NCBI RefSeq assembly: GCF_036014115.1
Contig: NZ_CP107913.1
Location: forward strand, 6,379,501 to 6,443,500
DNA: 64,000 nucleotides
Reading direction: 5' to 3'
Source: Streptomyces sp. NBC_00448
GTDB taxonomy: Bacteria; Actinomycetota; Actinomycetes; Streptomycetales; Streptomycetaceae
Shown: in pieces, positions 55,265-63,451 of the stretch
Layout: the number at the start of each line of letters is the position of its first letter
How positions within the stretch are numbered: the stretch's first letter is position 1
Program-made: the position numbers and the translations under genes
The notes under the pieces: generated by a model
Databases searched by the model: none
Seen by the model: the letters and a program-made list of their open reading frames with translations, nothing else
What the model was told of the DNA's origin: nothing

Positions 55265-55762
55265 GTGTTCTGGTTCATGCTCATCGCGCTCGTCGCGGTG
55301 GTCGCCGCGGTGGCGCTGGCCGTACTCGGCGACGGCGGCGCGCTCAAGGACTCCCAGCCCGACCGGCTCGAGGACCGGCTGCCCCCCGACCGCCCGCTGG
55401 TCCGCGCCGACGTGGACGCGGTCCGGCTGCCGGTGGGCCTGCGCGGCTACCGCATGCTCGACGTGGACGAGGTGCTGGAGCGGCTCGGCGCGGAGCTGGC
55501 CGAACGCGACGCCCGCATCGCCGAGCTGGAGGCCCACCTCGCCGGCGCCCCCGCCGGCGCGCACCGCTACGACACCCCCGCCGTGCCGGGCACGTCCCCC
55601 CAGATCGCCCCCGGCGCCCCGTACGGGAGCGGCGGCGGCAACGGGCAGGGATACGGCCACGGATACGGTGGCGGGCCCGGCAGCGGCTACGCAGAGCCCG
55701 CCGCCCGCCCCGACCGGCCCGTGGCCGGCCCCGACGGCCTCCCGGGCGGCACGGGTGAGTGA
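55265..55762 (+). CDS. Membrane protein with short DivIVA-like domain
   Basis: 165 aa, GTG at 55265 with GGGAG 8 nt upstream. One N-terminal membrane helix (WFMLIALVAVVAAVALAVL), then the DivIVA-type motif LPVGLRGYRMLDVDEVLERLGAEL followed by a coiled coil (ERDARIAELEAHLAG), and a Gly/Tyr-rich disordered tail. DivIVA motifs recognise curved membrane at poles and tips; here the motif follows a real membrane helix. It overlaps the glycosylase gene by 8 nt. Confidence 0.85.
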   Translation: MFWFMLIALVAVVAAVALAVLGDGGALKDSQPDRLEDRLPPDRPLVRADVDAVRLPVGLRGYRMLDVDEVLERLGAELAERDARIAELEAHLAGAPAGAHRYDTPAVPGTSPQIAPGAPYGSGGGNGQGYGHGYGGGPGSGYAEPAARPDRPVAGPDGLPGGTGE

Positions 55763-56342
55763 CGGCACCGCCATCCCCGGCCCCGACGGCCTGCTCCGCT
55801 GCCCCTGGGGCCTGTCCACCCCCGACTACCTGGCGTACCACGACGAGGAGTGGGGCAAGCCGGTGCACGGCGACGACGCCCTCTTCGAGCGGATCTGCCT
55901 GGAGGCCTTCCAGTCCGGGCTGTCGTGGATCACCATCCTGCGCCGCCGCGAGACCTTCCGCGCCGCCTTCCGGCACTTCGCCATCGACAAGGTCGCCGCG
56001 TTCACCGACGAGGACCGGACCCGGCTGCTCGCCGACCCCGGGATCATCCGCAACCGCGCCAAGGTCGACGCCGCGATCTCCAACGCCGCCGCCGCCCGCG
56101 AGGTCCGCGACAGCTACGACGGCGGCCTGGACGCCCTCGTCTGGTCCTTCGCCCCGGACCCCGCGAGCCGCCCCGCTCCGCGCACCCTCTCCGACGTCGC
56201 GGCCACCACCCCCGAGTCCACCGCGCTCTCCAAGGACCTGAAGAAACGCGGCTTCCGCTTCGTGGGCCCGACCACCGCGCACGCCCTGATGCAGGCGTGC
56301 GGCCTGGTCAACGACCACCTGGCGGACTGTACGGCCCGCTGA
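55755..56342 (+). CDS. tag: DNA-3-methyladenine glycosylase I
   Basis: 195 aa, GTG at 55755 inside the end of the upstream gene. HhH-superfamily glycosylase with the Tag zinc snap: Cys16 (LLRCPWG) and His29 (AYHDEEWG) with His188 and Cys192 (DHLADC). FQSGLSWITILRRRETFRAAF and GFRFVGPTTAHALMQACG are diagnostic. It removes 3-methyladenine from alkylated DNA as the first step of base-excision repair. It is smaller than the more distant AlkA type and of normal length. Confidence 0.95.
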   Translation: MSDGTAIPGPDGLLRCPWGLSTPDYLAYHDEEWGKPVHGDDALFERICLEAFQSGLSWITILRRRETFRAAFRHFAIDKVAAFTDEDRTRLLADPGIIRNRAKVDAAISNAAAAREVRDSYDGGLDALVWSFAPDPASRPAPRTLSDVAATTPESTALSKDLKKRGFRFVGPTTAHALMQACGLVNDHLADCTAR

Positions 56343-56378
56343 CCCGGCCGCCGCTCCGGCCACGCGGCGCCCCTCGGA

Positions 56379-57161
56379 TCAGCGCCCCTCGAACCTCGGC
56401 TTCCGCTTCTCGACGAACGCCGAGACCGCCTCACGGTGGTCCGCCGACGCCCCCGCCCGCGCCTGGAGCGTGTCCTCGTGGGCGAGCGACTCCTCCAGCG
56501 TGTGCGACGCCCCGTACGCCAGCGCCTCCTTCATCGCGGCGTACGCGACGGTCGGGCCGTCGGCGAGCCGCCGGGCCACCGCGACCGCGGCCTGCGCCAG
56601 CTCCGCCGCCGGAAGCACCTGGTGCACCAGGCCGAGCGCCAGCGCCTCCTGCGCCGGCACCGGCCGCGGGAACAGCAGCAACTCCGCGGCCCGCGCCTGG
56701 CCGACCAGCCGCGGCAGCGTCCACGACATCCCTGAGTCCGTGGACAGCGCCACCCCGGCGAACGCGGTGGTGAAGGACGCCGTGTCCGCGGCGAGCCGGT
56801 AGTCCGCGGCGAACGCGAACCCCGCGCCCGCCCCGGCCGCCACCCCGTTGACCGCGGCGACCACCGGCTTGGGCATGGTGGCCAGGGCGGTGACGATCGG
56901 GTTGTAGTGCTCGGCGACCGTCGCCAGGCCGCCGCCCGACTCCAGGATGCCGATGTGCTCCTTGAGGTCCTGTCCGACGCAGAACGCCCGGCCCGTCGCG
57001 GTGAGCAGCACGGCGCGCACCGCGTCGTCGGAGCCCGCGGTCCGCAGCGCCTCGCGCAACGCGTTCTTCGTATCCGTGTCGAGCGCGTTCATGGCCTCCG
57101 GTCGGTTCAGGGTGACCGTCGCCAAGCCGTCCTCGACCTCGTACAGCACGCTCTCGCCCAT
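56379..57161 (-). CDS. Enoyl-CoA hydratase/isomerase family protein
   Basis: 260 aa, ATG at 57161 with AAGGGG about 8 nt upstream. Crotonase fold: VTLNRPEAMNALD near the N-terminus, CoA/oxyanion segments GRAFCVGQDL and NGVAAGAGAGFAFAADYRLA, and TDSGMSWTLPRLVG. The Glu pair of classical enoyl-CoA hydratase is not obvious; the pattern is closer to PaaG-like isomerases, with an Asp in TDSG. A role in fatty-acid or phenylacetate breakdown is possible; the substrate is not fixed by sequence. Confidence 0.9.
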   Translation of the reverse strand: MGESVLYEVEDGLATVTLNRPEAMNALDTDTKNALREALRTAGSDDAVRAVLLTATGRAFCVGQDLKEHIGILESGGGLATVAEHYNPIVTALATMPKPVVAAVNGVAAGAGAGFAFAADYRLAADTASFTTAFAGVALSTDSGMSWTLPRLVGQARAAELLLFPRPVPAQEALALGLVHQVLPAAELAQAAVAVARRLADGPTVAYAAMKEALAYGASHTLEESLAHEDTLQARAGASADHREAVSAFVEKRKPRFEGR

Positions 57162-57323
57162 GCCAGAACCCCTTCGTCGCGGCAAGTGTCCTGGCCAGGA
57201 TGCCGGACCCGGTGACGGTCCGACATGTGACGTACATCAAACCGCGCCGGGCCCGGAAGCGGCCCGACCCGGCGAAATAGCCGGGTTTGGGGGATCGGAA
57301 TGTACAACGGAGTGCTTCGGCTA

Positions 57324-57354
57324 TTGGTCATCAGGTCGACTGATGCGGGATAAT
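57324..57354 (+). promoter_or_regulatory. Possible promoter of the DUF3117 gene
   Basis: TTGGTC (57324-57329), a 19-nt gap, then GATAAT (57349-57354), 54 nt before the ATG. A small hairpin ACCCGGC/GCCGGGT lies at 57267-57286 in the same divergent gap. Confidence 0.4.
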
Positions 57355-57407
57355 GGCCGAGAACCAATGTGTTCGAGTCCGAGCTGGTTTCAGGAAGGGG
57401 AACGAGC

Positions 57408-57575
57408 ATGGCGGCCATGAAGCCGCGGACGGGTGACGGCCCGCTCGAGGTGACCAAGGAGGGGCGGAGCATCATCATGCGCGTTCCGCTGGAGGGCGGC
57501 GGGCGGCTGGTAGTAGAGCTGACCCCGGACGAGGCGGACGCCCTGGGCGATGCGCTGAAGAAGGCCATCGTCTGA
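57408..57575 (+). CDS. DUF3117 family small protein
   Basis: 55 aa, ATG at 57408 with GGAAGGGG upstream. The sequence AAMKPRTGDGPLEVTKEGR is typical of DUF3117, an actinobacterial family with a compact beta-beta-alpha plan: strands EVTKEGRSIIMRVPLEG and GRLVVELT, then helix PDEADALGDALKKAI. In mycobacteria the family member (Rv1211) lies in the same tag-sigE neighbourhood. Function unknown; near-invariance in the phylum suggests an important role. Confidence 0.93.
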   Translation: MAAMKPRTGDGPLEVTKEGRSIIMRVPLEGGGRLVVELTPDEADALGDALKKAIV

Positions 57576-57595
57576 GACCAGCGGTCCCGAATCGT

Positions 57596-57628
57596 CACGG
57601 CCACGTACGTCCCACGTACGTGGCCGTG
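57596..57628. terminator. 15-bp perfect hairpin, bidirectional
   Basis: CACGGCCACGTACGT (57596-57610) pairs exactly with 57614-57628 over the loop CCC. It sits between the convergent DUF3117 and O-methyltransferase genes. Confidence 0.88.
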
Positions 57629-57629
57629 C

Positions 57630-58298
57630 TCATGCGCGGCGGATGGCGCAGAGGAGGCCGTCGTCCGTGGGCAGCAGGACCGGGGCCAGCCGCGGGCTGT
57701 CCCGGACCGCCCGCATCAGGTCGCGCAAGTGCAGGGACTCGGCGTCCTGGTGGGCGGCGTCCAGCGCGCGGCCCTGGGCGAAGGCGCCCTCGAAGCAGAG
57801 CACGCCGCCGGGGCGCAGCAGCCGCAGCGACTCGTCGAGGTAGTCCAGGCACTCCAGCCGGTCGGCGTCGCAGAAGACCAGGTCGTATCCGCCGTCGGTG
57901 AGGCGGGGCAGCACGTCGAGGGCGCGGCCGCAGATGAAGCGGGCCCGGTTGGCGGCGACCCCGGCCTCGCGGTACGCCTCGCGGGCGAGCTGCTGGCGGT
58001 CGGGTTCGGAGTCCACGGTGGTCAGCACCCCGTCGGGCCGCATGCCGCGCAGCAGGTGGATGCCGGAGACGCCGGTGCCGGTGCCGATCTCGACCACGGA
58101 CTTCGCGTCGCAGGCCCCGGCGAGCAGTCGCAGGGCCGCGCCGGTGCCGGGGGAGACCGCGCGCAGCCCCTCCGTACGCGAGCGGGCGCGGGCGCGTATC
58201 AAGGCGTCGTCCTCGGCGACGAAGGCGTCCGCGAACGCCCAGCTCGCCTGCCGGTTGCCGGTAATGGCCGCTCCCCTTGTCCGGTGTTCTCCTTGCAA
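57630..58298 (-). CDS. SAM-dependent O-methyltransferase (class I, Rv1220c-like)
   Basis: 222 aa if the TTG at 58298 is used. SAM-binding motif VVEIGTGTGVSGIHLL, acidic loop TTVDSEPDRQQLA, and GYDLVFCDADRLECLDYLDE with the metal/catalytic Asp region of the catechol/caffeoyl-CoA type. The start is uncertain: the conserved part begins at TGNRQASWAF, and an AAGGGGAG ribosome binding site lies 5 nt before an ATT codon at 58265, a rare non-canonical start. The gene is divergent from sigE, as in mycobacteria. Confidence 0.88.
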   Translation of the reverse strand: MQGEHRTRGAAITGNRQASWAFADAFVAEDDALIRARARSRTEGLRAVSPGTGAALRLLAGACDAKSVVEIGTGTGVSGIHLLRGMRPDGVLTTVDSEPDRQQLAREAYREAGVAANRARFICGRALDVLPRLTDGGYDLVFCDADRLECLDYLDESLRLLRPGGVLCFEGAFAQGRALDAAHQDAESLHLRDLMRAVRDSPRLAPVLLPTDDGLLCAIRRA

Positions 58299-58460
58299 TT
58301 GCGCCGCCCGGGCGACTGTATCCGTTGCCGCCGGGAACCTGCTGATGGGACCGGGCGTTAGAGAGGACGGGTGGCAACGGCCCCCCGCGGGGATGGAGCG
58401 GCAGCCCCCTCTCCGCTTTGGCAACAGCGCACTTATCCGGAGCTAACGGGCGAGGTGGAT

Positions 58461-59222
58461 ATGGTAGGGGCTCTACTGGAGACCACCAGAGCCGACAGGG
58501 GAGGTGCGGCTGCGGCCGGTGACCGAGGAATGCTCGACCGCTTCCGAAAGTCCGCCGGACAGCCGAAATCCGTGACCGACACAGCTGATGACCGTTCACC
58601 CAGGACCGACTCCGCGACCGCGACGTTCGCTACCGACGGAGACGGCCAGACGTGGACGCCTCCTTCCTGGGAGGAGATCGTCAGCACGCACAGTGCCCGG
58701 GTGTACCGGCTGGCCTACCGCCTGACCGGGAACCAGCACGACGCGGAAGACCTCACCCAGGAGGTCTTCGTGCGGGTCTTCCGCTCCCTGTCCACCTACA
58801 CGCCCGGCACTTTCGAGGGCTGGCTGCACCGCATCACCACGAACCTCTTCCTGGACATGGTGCGGCGCCGGCAGCGCATTCGTTTCGACGCTCTCGGCGA
58901 CGACGCGGCGGAGCGGCTGCCCAGCCGCGAGCCGTCCCCCGCGCAGCACTTCAGCGACACCCACTTCGACGCGGACGTCCAGCAGGCGCTGGACACCCTC
59001 GCGCCGGAGTTCCGGGCCGCCGTGGTGCTCTGCGACATCGAGGGGCTGTCGTACGAAGAGATCGCCGCGACCCTCGGGGTGAAACTCGGCACCGTGCGAA
59101 GCCGCATCCACCGCGGCCGCTCGCACCTGCGCAAGGCTCTGGAGCACCGGGCGCCCGGAGCGCGCCCGGCGCCCGCGTTCGCTGCCACCGGGTCCAAACC
59201 CCTGGAGGGCGGGAGAGCGTGA
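58461..59222 (+). CDS. sigE: ECF RNA polymerase sigma factor SigE-type
   Basis: 253 aa from ATG at 58461; the GAGGTGG upstream is only 2 nt away, so a GTG at 58455 or the ATG at 58530 cannot be excluded. A ~75-residue disordered N-terminus is followed by sigma-2 ([31 protein letters not shown], then [21 protein letters not shown]) and sigma-4 ([44 protein letters not shown]). It corresponds to mycobacterial SigE (Rv1221), an envelope-stress sigma factor, and is not the same as the SigE of S. coelicolor SCO3356. It is coupled to its anti-sigma gene by GTGA. Confidence 0.93.
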   Translation: MVGALLETTRADRGGAAAAGDRGMLDRFRKSAGQPKSVTDTADDRSPRTDSATATFATDGDGQTWTPPSWEEIVSTHSARVYRLAYRLTGNQHDAEDLTQEVFVRVFRSLSTYTPGTFEGWLHRITTNLFLDMVRRRQRIRFDALGDDAAERLPSREPSPAQHFSDTHFDADVQQALDTLAPEFRAAVVLCDIEGLSYEEIAATLGVKLGTVRSRIHRGRSHLRKALEHRAPGARPAPAFAATGSKPLEGGRA

Positions 59223-60079
59223 GCAGCAGCGGTTCAGGCGAGCAGCACCGTCCCCAACGTCCTGCACCCGCCGAGCAGCACCTCGGTGACCGACTTTCCG
59301 CCTTCGTCGACGGCGAGCTGACGGACGACAGCCGGGACCGGGTGCTGGCCCATCTCGCGACATGTACGCAGTGCAAGGCCGCCGCCGCCGAGCAGCGCCG
59401 GCTCAAGAGCGTGATCGCCGGCTCGGAGCTGCCGGCCATATCGGCCGGTCTGCTGGCGCGGCTGCAGGGCCTGCCGGCCATGGACGGCCAGGACGGCCCC
59501 GGTGGCCCGGCGCGGCCCGAGGGTCTGTCGGCCGACGAGGCGGGCAGCGTCGGCCACCGTCGCGGCCCGTTCGACGGCGGCTTCTTCGGCTCGCGGCCGA
59601 CGCTTCCCGACTCGGTGCTCTCCGACCCCGGCAGGTCCGACACCGGTCGCTCCGGCTCCGGCCTGGCCCGATCAGGGGGCGCGCGGCGCGAGGAGTTCTC
59701 CTTCCTCGGCCCGGCCGCCGATCTGGTGCCGTCCGGTGACGGGCGCGGCCGCGGCTTCCGGGTCCACGACAGCACCTCCCGGGGTCGGCGCTTCGCCTTC
59801 GCCGCGGCCGGCGCCTTCTCGATGGCCGCGATCGCCATCGGCAGCGCGCTGCCGATGGAGGCGGCGATGGACAGCGGCGCCCGGCCGGACGACGGCCCCG
59901 CGGTCAGCCCGCTCAGCGCCGGTCAGGTCTCCGACACCCGCGGCACCATCCCGCGCGGCGTGCTCAGTTCGGACCGCGAGGAGCAGCGGCGCGAGCGGAT
60001 CGTGGTCGCGTCGGCCACCTCCGTGCCGTTGATACCGCCGGTCCAGCAGGCGTCGAACGGCTCGTTCCCGCTGCACTGA
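59219..60079 (+). CDS. Zinc-binding anti-sigma factor (RseA-like), membrane-anchored
   Basis: 286 aa, GTG overlapping the sigma-factor stop. The ZAS motif His45-X3-Cys49-X2-Cys52 (HLATCTQC) follows the zf-HC2 helix [15 protein letters not shown] long disordered cytoplasmic linker (~85-190) leads to a probable membrane helix ([21 protein letters not shown]) and a short external tail. It should bind and silence the sigma factor; thiol stress acting on the zinc site or proteolysis may release it. Unlike the usual order, no HtrA-type protease gene follows. Confidence 0.9.
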   Translation: MSSSGSGEQHRPQRPAPAEQHLGDRLSAFVDGELTDDSRDRVLAHLATCTQCKAAAAEQRRLKSVIAGSELPAISAGLLARLQGLPAMDGQDGPGGPARPEGLSADEAGSVGHRRGPFDGGFFGSRPTLPDSVLSDPGRSDTGRSGSGLARSGGARREEFSFLGPAADLVPSGDGRGRGFRVHDSTSRGRRFAFAAAGAFSMAAIAIGSALPMEAAMDSGARPDDGPAVSPLSAGQVSDTRGTIPRGVLSSDREEQRRERIVVASATSVPLIPPVQQASNGSFPLH

Positions 60080-60242
60080 GCGGTGGTTCGGCGTCGGGCA
60101 CCGACCGGTGTCAGCGCAGGTCTTTACCGGGCGGCAGCATAGTGTTGGCCACAGCCACTCCCGTATCGCTTGCTCGGGCAGGTACCGTGAATTCCGCCGG
60201 TCCCTGCCCACGCCGGCCGTGGACGTCTCAAGGAGCTGCAAG

Positions 60243-60761
60243 GTGTTCTTCGACATAGGCCCGCTGGAGCTGGTCGCGATCGTGGTCCTTGCCGTGCTTG
60301 TCTTCGGCCCGGACAAGCTGCCGAAGCTGATCCAGGACGCCATGGCCTTCATCCGCAAGGTGCGGGAGTTCTCCGACAGCGCCAAGGAGGACATCCGCCG
60401 CGAGCTGGGGCCGGAGTTCAAGGACTTCGAGTTCGAGGACCTCAACCCGAAGACCTTCATCCGCAAGAACCTGATCAACAGCGAGAACGACGAGTACGGC
60501 CTCGGCGAGCTGAAGGACCTCGGCAAGAGCCTTGACCTGCGCAAGGACCTCACCGACGTCACCGACCTGCGCAAGGACATGGCGGAGGTAACCGACGCGG
60601 TCAACGGGGTCAGGACGGGCGTCAACGGCTCGTCCTCGTCGTCAGCCTCTTCGGGGACGGCTTCTTCCGGGGCCGGCTCCGCGGACTCCGGCGGCACCCC
60701 CGACCGGTTGAAGAAGCTGGGTCCGGACGAGCCGCCGCCGTACGACTCCGACGCGACCTGA
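60243..60761 (+). CDS. tatB: Twin-arginine translocase subunit TatB
   Basis: 172 aa, GTG with AAGGAG about 7 nt upstream. The start FFDIGPLELVAIVVLAVLVFGPDKLPKLIQD is the TatB membrane helix with its GP hinge, followed by an amphipathic helix KLIQDAMAFIRKVREFSDSAKEDI and a charged coiled region. An Asn/Ser-rich tail precedes a Pro-rich end. It acts with TatC in the receptor for folded twin-arginine precursors. It sits 163 nt after the anti-sigma gene. Confidence 0.95.
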   Translation: MFFDIGPLELVAIVVLAVLVFGPDKLPKLIQDAMAFIRKVREFSDSAKEDIRRELGPEFKDFEFEDLNPKTFIRKNLINSENDEYGLGELKDLGKSLDLRKDLTDVTDLRKDMAEVTDAVNGVRTGVNGSSSSSASSGTASSGAGSADSGGTPDRLKKLGPDEPPPYDSDAT

Positions 60762-60921
60762 TCCGGGGAGCGTCAACCCGAATCCACGTTTTCACCCGAT
60801 TGCATGGCCGTTGTCCGTGTGTTCGGCATCACCCCACGCCGTTTCGCGCCCCGAACCCGCCCATGGTCGGGCAAGATGGCATGTCGCCCAGGAGGGCGGT
60901 CATCGAGGAGGCGCGACCCAT

Positions 60922-61536
60922 ATGGAGACGAAGACCGGCACGCAACAGGGGGCGGTCGAGGGCTACCTGTTGGCCGACTTCCCCTGGTACGGGCTGGACC
61001 AGGCATTCACCGGGCCCCGGTGGCTCGGTCTGCTCGGCGCCAGCGCGGACGGGACCGTCGAACACGGAGCGACCGGACACGGCGACGAGCCGTCGCTCAA
61101 GGCCGAGGCCGCCGACCCGGAGGGCCAGAAGTTCGCGGTCGTGGTCACCGTCGCCCACCGGCCGCTACGGCGCAGCGCCGACGGCACCGGTGTGATGGAG
61201 GCCACCTCGGTCTCCTCCGCGGCCTGGCTGGCCGGCTCCGGGCTGCTCTCGGCGACCTGGCCCACCCGGATGGACCGCGCGCTGCGGCAGGACTGGCTCG
61301 ACCAGCAGACCTCGGCGGCGTGGGAGCTCGCGGACGAGCTGACCGGACCCGGATGGTCGTCCCTGACCCTCCCGGTCGACGGCGTCCCCACCCCCTTCCA
61401 CTACCGCGAGTCGGAATACGGCTGGGTGATGGCCGGCTCCGCCGCGGGAGTGCACCTCGGGGCGTACGGCCGCAACATGTCCGCCTACGGCCTCGCCCTG
61501 GCCGCCATCCCCGACCTCACCGCGTACGCGGGGTGA
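60922..61536 (+). CDS. Conserved-looking soluble protein, function unknown
   Basis: 204 aa. ATG at 60922 with GAGGAGG 10 nt upstream; two overlapping frames reach farther upstream without support. Segments DFPWYGLDQAFTGPRWLGLLG, FAVVVTVAHRPL and HYRESEYGWVMAG suggest an alpha/beta soluble protein rich in Trp. It has no signal, membrane helix or recognised motif. It lies convergent to mrp and is separated from it by a copy of the dispersed repeat. Confidence 0.8.
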   Translation: METKTGTQQGAVEGYLLADFPWYGLDQAFTGPRWLGLLGASADGTVEHGATGHGDEPSLKAEAADPEGQKFAVVVTVAHRPLRRSADGTGVMEATSVSSAAWLAGSGLLSATWPTRMDRALRQDWLDQQTSAAWELADELTGPGWSSLTLPVDGVPTPFHYRESEYGWVMAGSAAGVHLGAYGRNMSAYGLALAAIPDLTAYAG

Positions 61537-61544
61537 CCGGACCC

Positions 61545-61615
61545 CCCGGGGTGGCCCGTTCTGTCGGTTGAGGGACCACCTGCAGGTGTTCCCGCAGCCG
61601 GCGGGCAGGGGCAGC
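61545..61615. repeat. Dispersed intergenic repeat, copy 4
   Basis: GTCGGTTGAGGGACCACCTG at 61563-61582 is identical to 49956-49975. The GCGCCCCTG end of the other copies is missing or diverged. It fills the gap between convergent genes. Confidence 0.7.
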
Positions 61616-61627
61616 CCGGGGGAGCCG

Positions 61628-62797
61628 TCAGAACTTGTTGCGCGGGGTGATCCCGAGCGACATCCCCGCCAACCCGCGCTCGCGGGCGGAGAGCTTCGCG
61701 GCGATGCCCCGCAGCGCCGCCCCCGCGGGGGACTCCGGCGCCGTGAGGGCCACCGGCCGGCCGTCGTCGCCGCCCTCGCGCAGCCGCACGTCGATCGGGA
61801 TGCGCCCGAGTACGGGCACCGTGGTGCCGGTGGTGCGGGACAGCCCCTCGGCGACCCGGTCGCCCCCACCCGTGCCGAACACCTCGACGACCTCGTCGCA
61901 GTGCGGGCACGGCATCCCCGCCATGTTCTCCACGACGCCGACGATCTTCTGGTGGGTCTGCACGGCGATCGACCCGGCCCGCTCGGCGACCTCCGCCGCC
62001 GCCTGCTGCGGGGTGGTCACCACGAGGATCTCCGCGTTCGGCACGAGCTGCGCGACGGAGATCGCGATGTCGCCGGTGCCGGGCGGCAGGTCGAGCAGCA
62101 GGACGTCCAGGTCGCCCCAGTAGACGTCCGCGAGGAACTGCTGGAGCGCGCGGTGCAGCATCGGCCCGCGCCACACCACCGGCGCGTTGCCGGGGGTGAA
62201 CATGCCGATCGAGATGACCTTCACACCGTTCGCCGACGGCGGCATGATCATGTTCTCGACCTGGGTGGGACGGCCCTCCGCGCCGAGCATCCGCGGCACG
62301 CTGTGCCCGTAGATGTCCGCGTCGACCACGCCGACCTTCAACCCGTCCGCGGCCATCGCGGCGGCGAGGTTCACCGTCACCGAGGACTTGCCGACCCCGC
62401 CCTTGCCGGAGGCGACCGCGTAGACCCGGGTCAGCGAGCCGGGCTGGGCGAAGGGGATCTCCCGCTCGGCCTGGCCGCCGCGCAGCGAGGACGCCAGCTC
62501 GCGGCGCTGCTCGTCGCTCATCACGTCCAGCGCCACCCGCACCGACGTCACCCCGGCCACGCCCTGCACCGCTGCCGTGACCCGGCCGGTGATCTCGTCC
62601 CGCATCGGGCAGCCGGACACGGTGAGGTAGACGGTGACGGCGACCGAGCCGTCGGCGGCGATGTCGACGGATTTCACCATGCCGAGTTCGGTGATCGGCT
62701 TGTGGATCTCCGGGTCGTCAACGGTCGCCAGCGCGGCGCGTACAGCGTCGTCGGTGGGGGTGCCGGTCGGGGTAGAACCGTGCAGAGCGGTAGCCAT
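61628..62797 (-). CDS. mrp: Mrp/ApbC/NBP35-type iron-sulfur cluster carrier ATPase
   Basis: 389 aa. ATG at 62797 is supported by TATCCT 7 nt upstream; a GTG two codons earlier is too close to that box. Residues ~15-95 form a MIP18/DUF59 domain (LATVDDPEIHKPITELGMV, TVSGCPMRDEI). The deviant Walker A GKGGVGKSS is at 131-139, and the cluster-binding CPHC pair lies in NMAGMPCPHCDEV. It binds and hands over Fe-S clusters as a dimer. MIP18-Mrp fusion is normal in actinobacteria. Confidence 0.95.
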   Translation of the reverse strand: MATALHGSTPTGTPTDDAVRAALATVDDPEIHKPITELGMVKSVDIAADGSVAVTVYLTVSGCPMRDEITGRVTAAVQGVAGVTSVRVALDVMSDEQRRELASSLRGGQAEREIPFAQPGSLTRVYAVASGKGGVGKSSVTVNLAAAMAADGLKVGVVDADIYGHSVPRMLGAEGRPTQVENMIMPPSANGVKVISIGMFTPGNAPVVWRGPMLHRALQQFLADVYWGDLDVLLLDLPPGTGDIAISVAQLVPNAEILVVTTPQQAAAEVAERAGSIAVQTHQKIVGVVENMAGMPCPHCDEVVEVFGTGGGDRVAEGLSRTTGTTVPVLGRIPIDVRLREGGDDGRPVALTAPESPAGAALRGIAAKLSARERGLAGMSLGITPRNKF

Positions 62798-62804
62798 ACG
62801 CACG

Positions 62805-62810
62805 AGGATA
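62805..62810 (-). promoter_or_regulatory. Leaderless-type -10 box (TATCCT) of mrp
   Basis: TATCCT on the minus strand followed by 7 nt and the mrp ATG. Confidence 0.6.
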
Positions 62811-62830
62811 CGGCGGTCCCGAGCGGCCCT

Positions 62831-63451
62831 TCAGCGGCCCCGGCCGTCGCCTTCGTCACTGCGCGGGCGGCGCTGGTCACCGTGCCGGTCCTGGCCGTGC
62901 CGCTCGTTGCGCCGCTCGGCACGGTGCCGCTGCTCGTCGATCTCCTTGACCAGGTCCTGGAGTTCCGAGCGAATCCAGTCCCGCGTGGCGACCTCGCCCA
63001 GGCCCATCCGCAGTGCGGCCACCTCCCGGGTCAGGTACTCGGTGTCGGCGATGTTCCGTTCGTTCTGCTTGCGGTCCTGTTCGAGATTGACCCGGTCCCG
63101 GTCGTCCTGCCGGTTCTGCGCGAGCAGGATCAGCGGGGCCGCGTAGGACGCCTGCAGCGACAGCATCAACGTCAGGAAGATGAACGGGTAGTGGTCGAAC
63201 TGGAAGTTCCGTGGCGCGAAGACGTTCCACAGCACCCAGACGATGATGATCACCGTCATCCAGACGATGAACCGCCCGGTGCCGAGGAAGCGCGCCACCC
63301 GCTCGGAGAGTTTGCCGAACGCGTCCGGGTCGTAGGACGGCAGCAGGCTGCGGCGCGGTTCGCGCGGCTGGTCCAGCCGGTTCTTGCGCGGCCGTCCGGT
63401 CGCCGTGGCCCCCGCCGGGTGGCGGGTCCGCTCGCGCTCGTCAGCGGCCAT
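62831..63451 (-). CDS. DUF1003 two-helix membrane protein
   Basis: 206 aa, ATG at 63451, overlapping the MgtE_N/CBS gene by 11 nt. A basic N-terminus (~1-35) is followed by two helices, RFIVWMTVIIIVWVLWNVF and FIFLTLMLSLQASYAAPLILLAQNRQDDRDR, the second being the DUF1003 signature, then a charged cytoplasmic coiled coil (NIADTEYLTREVAALRMGLGE). The C-terminus is strongly Arg/Asp/Gly-rich. The coupling to an MgtE-like protein suggests a link to Mg2+ handling. Confidence 0.92.
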   Translation of the reverse strand: MAADERERTRHPAGATATGRPRKNRLDQPREPRRSLLPSYDPDAFGKLSERVARFLGTGRFIVWMTVIIIVWVLWNVFAPRNFQFDHYPFIFLTLMLSLQASYAAPLILLAQNRQDDRDRVNLEQDRKQNERNIADTEYLTREVAALRMGLGEVATRDWIRSELQDLVKEIDEQRHRAERRNERHGQDRHGDQRRPRSDEGDGRGR

